64,000 nucleotides of DNA from Pseudoluteimonas sp047602125 (GTDB lineage Bacteria > Pseudomonadota > Gammaproteobacteria > Xanthomonadales > Xanthomonadaceae): contig JASGIB010000001.1 of assembly GCA_047602125.1 (NCBI GenBank), positions 310,001 through 374,000 of the forward strand, read 5' to 3'. Every line of letters begins with the position of its first letter. The stretch's first letter is position 1. A model generated the notes under the pieces. The model saw nothing but the letters and a program-made list of their open reading frames with translations, was not told the DNA's origin and searched no databases. This document shows positions 30,981 to 39,564 of this stretch, piece after piece. Position numbers and translations under genes: made by a program.

Positions 30981-32720
30981 TCAGGCCATGCCCCCGAGCA
31001 GGCGCTGCGCTTCGGCACGCGCCTCGAGGTCGCCGCCGTCGATGACTTCCAGCAGCAGGCTGCGCGCGGTGGCGTCGTCGCCGAGTTCGATGTAGGCGCG
31101 CGCCAGTTCGAGGCGTTCGCGGCCGGCGGGCGCGGTGTTCAGCGGAACGATGGTGTCGGCCTGCGGCGCCTGCCAGACCGGTTTCGCGGGAACGGCTGGC
31201 GGCGGGGTCGGCGCAGGCCGGGCTTCCTCGCGCGTCCACGCCGGCTTGCCCGCCACCGGAGCCTCGGGCGCGGGCGCCGCCTTGGGCACCGCCGCGGCCA
31301 GGCTCGCGCTGTCGAAGCGCGGCGGCAGGGATTGCACGGAACCGCGCCGGCGCCGCAGCAACCAGGCCGCGAGCGCCGCCACCGCGATGGCCAGCAACAG
31401 CCATGGCCACCATGCGAACGCATGCGCCTGTTGCGCGGGCGATGCCGGTTCCTGCGCGGTGCGCGCCTCGCGCGCCTTGGCCAGGTCCTGCTGCGCGCCG
31501 GCCAGCGCGCTGTCCTTCATGCTGATCAGTTGTTGCTGCTCCTTCTGCAGCTTCTCCAGATCGGCGACGCGCGTCTTCAGTTCCGCCACTTCGGCATCGC
31601 GCGCGGACAGCGTTTCCTTGGTCTGTTGCAGTTCCTGTTGCAGCATTTCACCCTCGCCCCCGGCCTCGATGCCGGAACGTGTTCCCGCGCGCTTCGCATC
31701 GGACGACGACGGCGGCGCAATCTCGAGGCGTGCGCCCGCGGATCGCGGCGCGGCCACGTGCGCTTCGCCCGTCCCCGCCCTCGTCGATGCCGTGGCCTCC
31801 GGTTGCGGTTGCGCTCGCAACGACCGCGATCCGCGCCAGCGCTGCACTTGTTGCTGGACGATGGCCGCCGCCTGCTGGCGGTCGACCGCGTCGAGTTCGG
31901 CCGCATCGGGCACGCGCAGTACCGCGCCCGCCTTCACCAGGTTGACGTTGCCGTCGATGAAGGCGTCCGGATTCGCGCGCAACAGCGCGAGCATGGTCTG
32001 GTCGAGGCTGCGGCCGCTGCCGAGGTCGGCGGCGATGCGGCCGAGGGTATCGCCGCGCTGCACGGACACCGATCCGCCCGCGTTCGCGGCGCTCGCGGCG
32101 ACCGGCGCAGGCGCGGGTGCCGGCGGCGCGACCGGTACGCTCGGTGGAACCGCATTGCTCGGGGTCGGTTCCGGCACGGGCGCCGGGGCTGGCGTCTGCG
32201 CGACAGGGGCCGGTTGCGTTTCCGGCAACGGCGTGCGTTCGACCGTGTCCGCGGGCGCCGGGGTCGGCATCTGCAGCGGTTCGGGCGCGGGCGCGGCCAC
32301 GCTCTGCGGCGCATCGACCAGCGCGGAATACTCGCGCACCAGTCGCCCGGAACCCCAGTCGACCTCGAGCAGGAAGACCAGTTCCGGTTGCTGCACCGGT
32401 TGCTGCGTGGTGACGCGGATCAGCGGCCGGCCGGCGGCGTCCTGGTCGAAGGAGAAATCGAGGTCCGCGACGAGTCCCGTCGGCGGCGCGAGGCCGACGC
32501 GGGCGAAGGTCTCGGGCGATGCGAGTTGCGCCTGCAGGCCCTGCAGTTCGTCCGGGTCGCTGCTGATGATCGGGATTTCCGCCGCCAGCGGTTGCCCCGG
32601 CTTCGACTTGACCACGATCTGCCCGAGGCCCAGCGCGAACACGGGCAGCGACGCGCACAACAGCAGCGCCGTCGCGAGCAGCGGAACGATCCTGCGGACG
32701 AACGATGGTCGGCGGTTCAC
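30981..32720 (-). CDS. fimV: FimV-family inner-membrane/peptidoglycan hub protein (short form)
   Basis: Homologue of the pole-organising, type IV pilus-related FimV. The 579-residue product has a signal peptide (about 1-30) and a FimV N-terminal domain (about 31-140, GLGQIVVKSKPGQPLAAEIPI). A Pro/Ala-rich linker, a LysM-like domain (about 216-270) and a coiled coil (about 358-420) follow. One membrane helix (about 437-455) and a C-terminal TPR-like FimV_C motif (about 535-579) end it. It is much shorter than Pseudomonas FimV because the cytoplasmic part is small. A GTG start at 32720 has GAGGGGG four bases upstream. The order asd-fimV-truA-trpF supports the name. Confidence 0.88.
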   Translation of the reverse strand: MNRRPSFVRRIVPLLATALLLCASLPVFALGLGQIVVKSKPGQPLAAEIPIISSDPDELQGLQAQLASPETFARVGLAPPTGLVADLDFSFDQDAAGRPLIRVTTQQPVQQPELVFLLEVDWGSGRLVREYSALVDAPQSVAAPAPEPLQMPTPAPADTVERTPLPETQPAPVAQTPAPAPVPEPTPSNAVPPSVPVAPPAPAPAPVAASAANAGGSVSVQRGDTLGRIAADLGSGRSLDQTMLALLRANPDAFIDGNVNLVKAGAVLRVPDAAELDAVDRQQAAAIVQQQVQRWRGSRSLRAQPQPEATASTRAGTGEAHVAAPRSAGARLEIAPPSSSDAKRAGTRSGIEAGGEGEMLQQELQQTKETLSARDAEVAELKTRVADLEKLQKEQQQLISMKDSALAGAQQDLAKAREARTAQEPASPAQQAHAFAWWPWLLLAIAVAALAAWLLRRRRGSVQSLPPRFDSASLAAAVPKAAPAPEAPVAGKPAWTREEARPAPTPPPAVPAKPVWQAPQADTIVPLNTAPAGRERLELARAYIELGDDATARSLLLEVIDGGDLEARAEAQRLLGGMA

Positions 32721-32753
32721 GAATCCCCCTCGGTTCCCGGACGACTCTAGCGG

Positions 32754-32783
32754 CCCGTGGTGGCGATCCGCAACGGCCACGGG
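32754..32783 (-). other. Hairpin between asd and fimV
   Basis: Seven-base perfect arms CCCGTGG and CCACGGG with a 16-base loop, lying immediately after the asd stop codon on the transcribed strand. There is no T-run. It may partly separate asd from fimV transcription, or it may be chance in G+C-rich DNA. Confidence 0.25.
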
Positions 32784-32784
32784 T

Positions 32785-33807
32785 TCACGCGCGTTCCGCG
32801 GCCACGAGTTCGGCGATCTGCACCGCATTCAACGCCGCGCCCTTGCGGATGTTGTCGGACACGACCCACAGGTTGAGCGCGCGCGGATGCGAGAGATCGT
32901 CGCGGATGCGGCCGACATACACCGGGTCGGTGCCGGAGGCGTGCGTCACCGGGGTCGGATAACCGCCGCCCCGCGGCTCGTCCACCACTTCCACGCCAGG
33001 CGCCTTTTCCAGCAGCTTGCGCGCCGCCGCGGCATCGAGCTTGTCGCGGGTCTCGATGTTGACCGCCTCGGAGTGGCCGTAGAACACCGGCACGCGGACC
33101 ACGGTCGCGTTCACCCGGATCGCATCGTCGCCGAGGATCTTCTTCGTCTCCCACACCAGCTTCATTTCCTCGCTGGTGTAGCCGTTGTCGTTGAAGTCGC
33201 CGCCGTGCGGGATCACGTTGAACGCGATCTGCACCGGGTAGACCTCGGGTTCCGCGTCCTGGAAATTCAGCAGCGCGGCGGTCTGCTTGCCGAGTTCCTC
33301 CAGCGCCTTGCGCCCGGTGCCGGACACCGACTGGTAGGTGGCGATGTTGATGCGCTCGATGCCCGCGGCGTCGTGAATCGGCTTGAGCGCGACCATCAGC
33401 TGCATGGTCGAGCAGTTGGGATTGGCGATGATGCCGCGCGGGCGGTTCCTCGCCTCCTGCGGATTCACCTCGCTCACCACCAGCGGCACGTCGTCGTCGT
33501 AGCGGAACGCGGAACTGTTGTCGACCACCACCGCGCCGGCGGCGGCGAACTTCGGCGCGTATTCCTTCGAGATCGAACCGCCCGCCGAGAACAGCGCGAT
33601 GTCCACGCCGGCCGGATCGAAGCCCGCGAGGTCGCGCACCAGCACCTCGTCGTCGCCGAACGCCACGTAATCGCCGGCCGAACGCTCGCTCGCCAGCGCG
33701 ACCAGTTCGCCGACCGGGAACTTGCGCTCGGCCAGCACCGACAGCATGGCTTCGCCGACCGCGCCGGTGGCGCCCACGACCGCGACCTTGTACGTCTTGT
33801 TGCTCAT
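32785..33807 (-). CDS. asd: Aspartate-semialdehyde dehydrogenase
   Basis: Reduces aspartyl phosphate to aspartate semialdehyde on the way to lysine, diaminopimelate, threonine and methionine. The 340-residue product has the NADP loop GATGAVG (12-18), the catalytic C132 in ANPNCSTMQL and the later histidine of FYGHSEAVN region. The ATG at 33807 makes an ATGA overlap with the expected aroC stop. Confidence 0.97.
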   Translation of the reverse strand: MSNKTYKVAVVGATGAVGEAMLSVLAERKFPVGELVALASERSAGDYVAFGDDEVLVRDLAGFDPAGVDIALFSAGGSISKEYAPKFAAAGAVVVDNSSAFRYDDDVPLVVSEVNPQEARNRPRGIIANPNCSTMQLMVALKPIHDAAGIERINIATYQSVSGTGRKALEELGKQTAALLNFQDAEPEVYPVQIAFNVIPHGGDFNDNGYTSEEMKLVWETKKILGDDAIRVNATVVRVPVFYGHSEAVNIETRDKLDAAAARKLLEKAPGVEVVDEPRGGGYPTPVTHASGTDPVYVGRIRDDLSHPRALNLWVVSDNIRKGAALNAVQIAELVAAERA

Positions 33808-34903
33808 CGTTCGGATGTTCCGGAGGGAATTCGGGGAAGACGTCGCCGACGTCGCCGCACTGGGCGCGATGGCGCAGGGCCTGGTCCATCAGCACCAGCG
33901 CCAGCATCGCCTCGCAGATTGGCGTGGCGCGGATGCCGACGCAGGGATCGTGGCGGCCGGTCACGGCGATCTCGACCTCGTTGCCGTCGGCATCGAGGCC
34001 GCGCGCCGGCAGGCGCAGGCTGGAGGTCGGCTTGAACGCGACCGAGGCGACGATGCGCTGGCCGCTGGAAACGCCGCCGAGGATGCCGCCGGCGTGGTTG
34101 CTGAGGAAACCTTCGCGCGTGGCTTCGTCGCGGTGTTCGCTGCCCTTCTGCACGACCGCCGCGAATCCGTCGCCGATCTCCACGCCCTTGACCGCGTTGA
34201 TCGACATCATCGCCGCGGCCAGTTCGGCGTCGAGCTTGCCGTAGACGGGTTCGCCCCAGCCCGGTGGCACGCCGTCGGCGACCACGGTCACGCGCGCTCC
34301 GACCGAATCGCCGGACTTGCGCAGCGCGTCCATGAAGGTTTCGAGTTCCGGCACCTGCGCCGCGTCCGGCCAGAAGAACGGATTGCCCTCGACCGCGTTC
34401 CAGTCGTGCGAACGCGGGACCACGCCGCCGACCTGGGCGAGGTGGCCGCGCACGTTCACGCCGTGTCTTTCCGCCAGCCACTTCTTCGCGATCACCGCCG
34501 CTGCGACGCGCATCGTGGTTTCGCGCGCGGACGAACGCCCGCCGCCGCGCGGGTCGCGTGTGCCGTATTTCTGCCAGTAGGTGTAATCCGCGTGGCCGGG
34601 ACGGAACTGCGCGGCGATGTTCGCGTAGTCCTTGCTGCGCGCGTCGGTGTTGCGGATCAGCAATGCGATGGGCGTGCCGGTGGTGGCGCCATCGTGGACG
34701 CCGCTGAGGATTTCGACCTCGTCGGCTTCGTGCCGCGCCGAGGTGTGGCGCGTGCGGCCGGTCGCGCGCCGCGCGAGATCGTGCGCGAAGTCTTCGGGCG
34801 CGATGGCGATGCCCGGCGGGCAGCCGTCGACGACGCAACCGATCGCCGGGCCGTGCGATTCGCCGAAAGTGGTGACGCGCAGCAGCTGGCCGAAGGTGTT
34901 CAA
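33804..34903 (-). CDS. aroC: Chorismate synthase AroC, with an apparent frameshift near its 3' end
   Basis: Makes chorismate from EPSP with reduced FMN. The start MNTFGQLLRVTTFGESHGPA and the motifs GGRSSARET and RAQCGDVGD are those of AroC. After GDVGD the frame has no stop and would run hundreds of codons through asd. In the -1 frame, from about base 33850, it reads RLPRIPSGTSER and ends at the TGA at 33806-33804. That TGA forms an ATGA overlap with asd. A missing base near 33842-33855 is therefore likely. The start is a TTG at 34903, seven bases after the prmB stop, with no clear ribosome-binding site. Confidence 0.8.
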
Positions 34904-34910
34904 GCGTCGG

Positions 34911-35882
34911 TCAGAACAGGCTCGTCGACGGTTCTTCGTCCACGGGGGACGGCTTCGCCGCGGCCGGCGCGCGCAGGTCGGCGAGCTGGCGGATGCGCGC
35001 GTGCTGGGCGACGAGGTCGTGGCGTTCGACCACGAACACGCCCATCTGCCCGACCTTGAACTCGACCCACATCAGCGGCAGTTCCGGCAGCAGCCGCGCC
35101 AGCGCCTGTTCGGCTTCACCGACTTCGCAGACCAGCAGGCCATCGTCGGTGAGGTGCAGCGGCGCATCGCGCAGGATGCGTAGCACGATGTCGAGGCCGT
35201 CGTCGCCGGCGCGCAACCCGAGCTCGGGTTCGTAGGAATACTCGCGCGGCAACGCGTCGGTTTCGTCGTCGGTGACGTAGGGCGGGTTGCTGACGATCAG
35301 GTCGTAGTGCTCGCCCTGCAAGCCGGCGAACAGGTCGGACTGGACGAAGCGCACGTTGCCGGCATGCAGGCGTTTCTCGTTTTCGCGCGCGAGCTGCAAC
35401 GCCATGTCGCTGACGTTGGCGCCGTCGACGTGCCAATCCGGGTTGTGGTGCGCCATCGCGATGGCGATGCAGCCAGAACCGGTGCACAGGTCCAGCGCGC
35501 GGCGCACTTCGCGGCCGCCGAGCCAGGGCTCGAAACCGGATTCGATCAGCTCGGCGATCGGTGAACGCGGCACCAGCGCGCGCGCGTCGGACTTGAAGCT
35601 GAGGCCCGCGAACCACGCTTCGCCGGCGAGGTAGGCGGCCGGGATGCGTTCCTCGATGCGGCGCAGGAACAGCGCCAGCACGTCTTCCTTCTCGGCTTCG
35701 GTGATGCGCGCGTTGCCGTAGGCCGGCGGCAGGTCGTGCGGCAGGTGCAGCGCGTGCAAGGTGAGTTGCGTCGCCTCGTCCAGCGCGTTGTCGTAGCTGT
35801 GGCCGAAGGTCAGCCCGGCCGCGTTGAAACGGCTCGCACCGTAGCGGATCAGGTCGATGATCGTCTGCAGTTCCTGGGACAT
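34911..35882 (-). CDS. prmB: 50S ribosomal protein L3 glutamine methyltransferase PrmB
   Basis: N5-glutamine methyltransferase. The 323-residue product has the SAM motif DLCTGSG (131-137) and the NPPY motif at 199-202. An N-terminal helical domain with RITEAEKEDVLALFLRRI precedes them. The C-terminus carries a Pro/Ala-rich tail (about 300-323). The assignment to PrmB rather than the release-factor enzyme PrmC rests on the N-terminal domain and on its place next to aroC, which is common in Gammaproteobacteria. Confidence 0.9.
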   Translation of the reverse strand: MSQELQTIIDLIRYGASRFNAAGLTFGHSYDNALDEATQLTLHALHLPHDLPPAYGNARITEAEKEDVLALFLRRIEERIPAAYLAGEAWFAGLSFKSDARALVPRSPIAELIESGFEPWLGGREVRRALDLCTGSGCIAIAMAHHNPDWHVDGANVSDMALQLARENEKRLHAGNVRFVQSDLFAGLQGEHYDLIVSNPPYVTDDETDALPREYSYEPELGLRAGDDGLDIVLRILRDAPLHLTDDGLLVCEVGEAEQALARLLPELPLMWVEFKVGQMGVFVVERHDLVAQHARIRQLADLRAPAAAKPSPVDEEPSTSLF

Positions 35883-35923
35883 GCTCCGGCCCGGTCGCCG
35901 CGCGATGGCGCGGCAGGCGGCGA

Positions 35924-35929
35924 ATTATA
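35924..35929 (-). promoter_or_regulatory. -10 element for prmB
   Basis: A perfect TATAAT on the minus strand, 41 bases before the prmB ATG. It lies in the short divergent region between prmB and the Sco1 gene. The -35 region is weak (GGCCAT at 17-base spacing). The same bases read TATAGC on the plus strand, so the site could in part serve both directions. Confidence 0.45.
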
Positions 35930-35985
35930 GCGGCGGCGCGGCTATCATGGCCGAACTTCAAGTACCGCCTGAAGTCGGGGATCCG

Positions 35986-36627
35986 ATGTCCAAGCGCCTG
36001 CCCTTCGTGCTCGCCGGCCTCGCCGTGCTGGTCATGCTCGCCACGATTGCCCTGCGCTGGCACCGCCCGGCGGCCGCCGGCATGCCCGAATTGCAGACCG
36101 TCACCCTGTTCCCGCAGCCACGCGTGCTGCCCGAATTCAACCTGCGCCAGTCCGACGGCACCGCGCTGGTGCCGGGCGAACTCAAGGGCCACTGGACCCT
36201 GGTGTTCCTCGGCTTCACCCATTGCCCCGACGTTTGCCCGACCACGCTGGCGCAGATGGCGCAGGCGCAGAAGCAATGGCGTTCCCTGCCCGACAGCCTC
36301 CGCCCACGCCTGCTGTTCGTGTCGGTGGACCCGGAACGCGACACGCCCGACCGCATCGGCGAGTACGCGCACGGCTTCGATCCCGACACCCTCGCCGCGA
36401 CCGCCGACGTGCCGGCGCTGGAAGCCTTCGCGAAATCGCTGTCGCTCATCTTCGCCAAGGTGCCGGCACCCGAAGGCGCGCCCGCCGACCAGTACAGCGT
36501 CGATCATTCCGCCACGATCGCGGTGCTCGACCCGCAGGCGCGCATGGCCGGCGTGATCCAGCCGCCGCTGGAACCGCAGGCGATCGCGAAGGACATGACC
36601 GCGCTGACCGGGGTGCCGCCGCGTTGA
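35986..36627 (+). CDS. SCO1/SenC-family copper chaperone
   Basis: Thioredoxin-like membrane-anchored protein used for copper insertion into cytochrome oxidase or for periplasmic redox work. The 213-residue product has an N-terminal membrane anchor (about 4-24). The copper ligands are C80 and C84 (FTHCPDVCPT) and H174 (VDHSAT). The ATG at 35986 follows GGGGA at a good distance. An in-frame ATG at 35947 would add 13 residues. Its stop overlaps the psd start by TTGA. No cox genes are nearby. Confidence 0.9.
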   Translation: MSKRLPFVLAGLAVLVMLATIALRWHRPAAAGMPELQTVTLFPQPRVLPEFNLRQSDGTALVPGELKGHWTLVFLGFTHCPDVCPTTLAQMAQAQKQWRSLPDSLRPRLLFVSVDPERDTPDRIGEYAHGFDPDTLAATADVPALEAFAKSLSLIFAKVPAPEGAPADQYSVDHSATIAVLDPQARMAGVIQPPLEPQAIAKDMTALTGVPPR

Positions 36628-37469
36628 GTCCGCTGACCGCACTCACCTACGTCCTCCCGCATCGCGCGCTGTCCGCGCTGGCGCGCAGGCTGGCGTATTC
36701 GGCGAACCCGGCGATTTCGCGAAGATTGATCGACACGGTGGTGGCGAAATTCGGCGTCGACCTGTCCGAAGCCGCGCAATCCGATCCGCGCGCGTATGCG
36801 ACGTTCAACGCCTTCTTCACCCGCGCGCTCAGGCCCGGCGCGCGCACGCCCGATCCAGATCCGCGCGCGCTGCTGATGCCCGCCGACGGCCGCATCAGCC
36901 AGTGCGGCAATATCGACAACGGCCGCATCTTCCAGGCCAAGGGACAGGGCTTCACCGCCGCGGAACTGCTCGGCGACGAATCGGCGGCCGAACCCTTCGC
37001 GAACGGCCTGTTCGCGACGGTCTACCTCTCGCCGCGCGATTACCACCGCGTGCACATGCCCTGGACCGGGACCCTGCGCGAAACCGTGCACGTGCCAGGA
37101 CGATTGTTTTCGGTGGGAACGGACGCGGTCGCTTCAGTGCCGCGCCTGTTCGCGCGCAACGAACGCCTCGCCTGCCACTTCGATACCGATTTCGGCCCCA
37201 TGTGCGTGGTGATGGTCGGTGCGCTGTTGGTCTCGGGCGTGGAAACGGTCTGGGGTGGCATCGAGATCCCGCCCCACGGCGGCCCGGTGACGAAGAAGGA
37301 TTACCGCGGCCGCGGCATCGTGCTGGAACGCTTCGCGGAAATGGCGCGCTTCAACTACGGCAGCACCGCGATCGTGCTGCTGCCGAAAGGCGTCGCCGAA
37401 CTCGCGCCGCAACTGGTGGCGGAAACGCCGGTGAAGTTGGGACAGCGGTTGGCGACAGTGCGTCGCTGA
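36624..37469 (+). CDS. psd: Phosphatidylserine decarboxylase proenzyme
   Basis: Converts phosphatidylserine to phosphatidylethanolamine at the inner membrane. The 281-residue proenzyme has MPADGRIS, the SPRDYHRVHMPWTG segment with active-site histidines, and the self-cleavage site GST at 246-248. At that site Ser 247 becomes the pyruvoyl group. The product starts with TTG at 36624, matching the M-SPLTALTYVLPHR start of related proteins. It is translationally coupled to the Sco1 gene. Confidence 0.95.
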   Translation: MSPLTALTYVLPHRALSALARRLAYSANPAISRRLIDTVVAKFGVDLSEAAQSDPRAYATFNAFFTRALRPGARTPDPDPRALLMPADGRISQCGNIDNGRIFQAKGQGFTAAELLGDESAAEPFANGLFATVYLSPRDYHRVHMPWTGTLRETVHVPGRLFSVGTDAVASVPRLFARNERLACHFDTDFGPMCVVMVGALLVSGVETVWGGIEIPPHGGPVTKKDYRGRGIVLERFAEMARFNYGSTAIVLLPKGVAELAPQLVAETPVKLGQRLATVRR

Positions 37470-37472
37470 CGA

Positions 37473-37880
37473 TTACAGGATCAACGTGATCTTGGAAATC
37501 TTCGGCGCATCGCACGTCGAAATCGGATAGGTGAACTCGAAGCTCCACTTCATTCCCTTGCCATCGACTGCGTCTGCATGAACCGCGCATTCGACATCAT
37601 CGCAAGTCACCGTACGCTGAACGGTTTTTGCTTCCCTGCCAATCAGTAATCGCTTGCGAGTAACGCTGATGTTGTGATCCGTTCCTATGTTCACCACATC
37701 ATCAACTTCATCTGCCAGGAAGTCCTGCGAAAAGAATTTCGCAACTTTCGGCTGATCCGCATTTACCTGTTCCAGATATCGCGAAAAGGCCGATTGCACA
37801 TTGGATTCGCAATTCGATCCCTTTGCCGATGAACAACCGGCCAAGGCAAGCAATATGCAAATGCTGGCGATGCGGTTCAT
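37473..37880 (-). CDS. Low-G+C lipoprotein of unknown function
   Basis: Not recognised. The 135-residue product has a lipoprotein signal (MNRIASICILLALAGC, cleavage before the Cys). The mature part is mostly beta-prone, with cysteines in CDDVECAV and STCDAP. AGGAGG lies eight bases before the ATG at 37880. By hand count 180 of 360 bases in 37501-37860 are G or C (50%), while one line of psd (36781-36840) has 43 of 60. The codon use also differs, so recent acquisition is likely. It ends three bases from the convergent psd gene. Confidence 0.75.
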   Translation of the reverse strand: MNRIASICILLALAGCSSAKGSNCESNVQSAFSRYLEQVNADQPKVAKFFSQDFLADEVDDVVNIGTDHNISVTRKRLLIGREAKTVQRTVTCDDVECAVHADAVDGKGMKWSFEFTYPISTCDAPKISKITLIL

Positions 37881-37913
37881 CTGCAAACCCTCCTGGTTCA
37901 GCCTCTGCGATTC

Positions 37914-39437
37914 TCAATCGCCGCGGCACCCTTCCAGCTTCAACTTCTGCCCCGGCTGCACCATGTAGCGCGGCGGCTTGATCGCGTTCGCCTTCGCCAG
38001 CACGCGCATGTCGCACTGGTAGCGCTGCGCGACCTGGGTGAGGGTTTCCCCGCGGCGCACGCTATGGGTCTTCGCCGGCTTGGGCTTCGGCGCCACCGCC
38101 GCCGGCTTGCCGGTGGCGATCGTGGTCGGAACGCCGTTCGCGTCGGGGCCCGGCACCGGCGCGATGTTGCCGACCTGCACGATGGCGGTGCGCGCATCGC
38201 TGGCCATGAGCTGCCGCGCGAGGTCGGCGCGTTCGCCCTGCACACAGTAGCGGCCGTACAAGCCGGAGATGCGGGTGGTGACGGTGAGCATCGTCCCCGC
38301 CGGCAAGGGCGTGTTCGGATCGAAGCGCGGATTGAGGTTGCGCAGCGCGCGCAGGTAGCCGTCGTTGTAGCGCGCGTTGCCGAGGCAGATGCCGAGTTCG
38401 TTGAGCGAGGCCGCGCGCTGCAGGCGGATCGAAGACGGGTTCGACGAAACGCGCGGCCAGCGCAATCCGTACTCGCGCGGGTGCAGGTACAGCCACGCCG
38501 CGGCGATCACCATCGGCACGTAGTCGCGGGTTTCCGCCGGGAACTGGTTGTACACGTCCGAATCCCAGAAACTGCGGCCGCCGCTGGACTGGAACACGCG
38601 CAGCGCGCGGCCCTCGCCGCCGTTGTACGCGGCCAGCGACAGTTCGATGCTGCCGTTGAGTTCGGCGTAGCGCTGCTGCAGGTAGCTGGCGGCCGCGGAT
38701 GCCGCGGAACGCGGGTCGTAGCGGGTATCGAAGCCGCTGCCGTCGTTGCCGAGGCCATAGGTGCGCCCGGTCGAAGGCATGAACTGCAGCGGCCCGGCCG
38801 CGCCGGCGCGCGAAACCGCATGCACCTTGCCGTTGGATTCCTTGGCCATGATCCCGAACAGCAATGCCTCCGGCAGGCCCGCGCGCTGGAACGCCGGCGC
38901 CATCTGCGGCTTGAGGTATTCGAAGTTCTCGTAACTCGCGAGCAGCGACGGGCGCATGTCGGTCAGCCAGCGGCGGATGCCGGCCTGCACCGCGGGATTG
39001 AACTGCACGTTCTGCACGAAGCGGCGGTTGTCCGCGTCGAGCAAGGCATCCGCGTTGGCATTCGCGGGCACGCCGTTGCCGGTGACGTTGACCGGATCGA
39101 GGTCGTCGTCCTCGTCGTCCATGTCGTCGACGACGGGGCGCTCCAGCAGGCGCTTGTAGGTGGCGAGGATCGCCTGCAGGTCGCAGCCGCGGGTGCGGCC
39201 GCAGTCGGAAACCACGCCTTCCATCTGCTTCAGCGCGCCGTCGGCGCGGGCCTTGGCGTCGTCGTCGCCGGCATCCGCGGCGTCCAGCGCCTGCGCGTAC
39301 TGCGCTTCGGCCGCGGCCATGCGCTGGTTCAGGGCATCGACCCGGCTGTTGTCGCGCGCCAGCGCGGGAATGGCGAAGGAAACGGCAAGCAGCAGGCACG
39401 CCGCGGCGTGCGCGGGGCGGGGAAACGGAATCGGCAT
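37914..39437 (-). CDS. Membrane-bound lytic murein transglycosylase, MltD-like, with LysM
   Basis: Cleaves the glycan strands of peptidoglycan. The 507-residue protein has a signal peptide (about 1-27). A helical region containing a very acidic patch (DDMDDEDDDLD, about 104-114) follows, then the SLT domain with catalytic E200 (MAKESNGK) and AGAAGPLQFMPSTGR, and NGG-type motif AAYNGGEGRALR. One C-terminal LysM domain (about 458-503, HSVRRGETLTQVAQRY) ends it. MltD of E. coli has two LysM domains and a lipobox; neither is the case here. Confidence 0.88.
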   Translation of the reverse strand: MPIPFPRPAHAAACLLLAVSFAIPALARDNSRVDALNQRMAAAEAQYAQALDAADAGDDDAKARADGALKQMEGVVSDCGRTRGCDLQAILATYKRLLERPVVDDMDDEDDDLDPVNVTGNGVPANANADALLDADNRRFVQNVQFNPAVQAGIRRWLTDMRPSLLASYENFEYLKPQMAPAFQRAGLPEALLFGIMAKESNGKVHAVSRAGAAGPLQFMPSTGRTYGLGNDGSGFDTRYDPRSAASAAASYLQQRYAELNGSIELSLAAYNGGEGRALRVFQSSGGRSFWDSDVYNQFPAETRDYVPMVIAAAWLYLHPREYGLRWPRVSSNPSSIRLQRAASLNELGICLGNARYNDGYLRALRNLNPRFDPNTPLPAGTMLTVTTRISGLYGRYCVQGERADLARQLMASDARTAIVQVGNIAPVPGPDANGVPTTIATGKPAAVAPKPKPAKTHSVRRGETLTQVAQRYQCDMRVLAKANAIKPPRYMVQPGQKLKLEGCRGD

Positions 39438-39564
39438 GGGTTCGGGAGGCTAATGCAGGCGGTGAACGCAGGGTAGCCGCCCCGCGCGAAGCGCCGCAAG
39501 CCGCTCGCGGCACTCCCTTGGCCGCGCATAGAATCGCCGTTCCCGCTCATGGAGCAGTAAGCGC

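Noticed and set aside
31135..34035. Open frame of 966 codons on the plus strand
   Set aside because: Antisense shadow of fimV, asd and the end of aroC; no protein-like features.
32747..34903. A 718-residue AroC with a long C-terminal extension
   Set aside because: The extension is asd read in another frame and is Arg/Gly-rich nonsense. A one-base frameshift explains it better.
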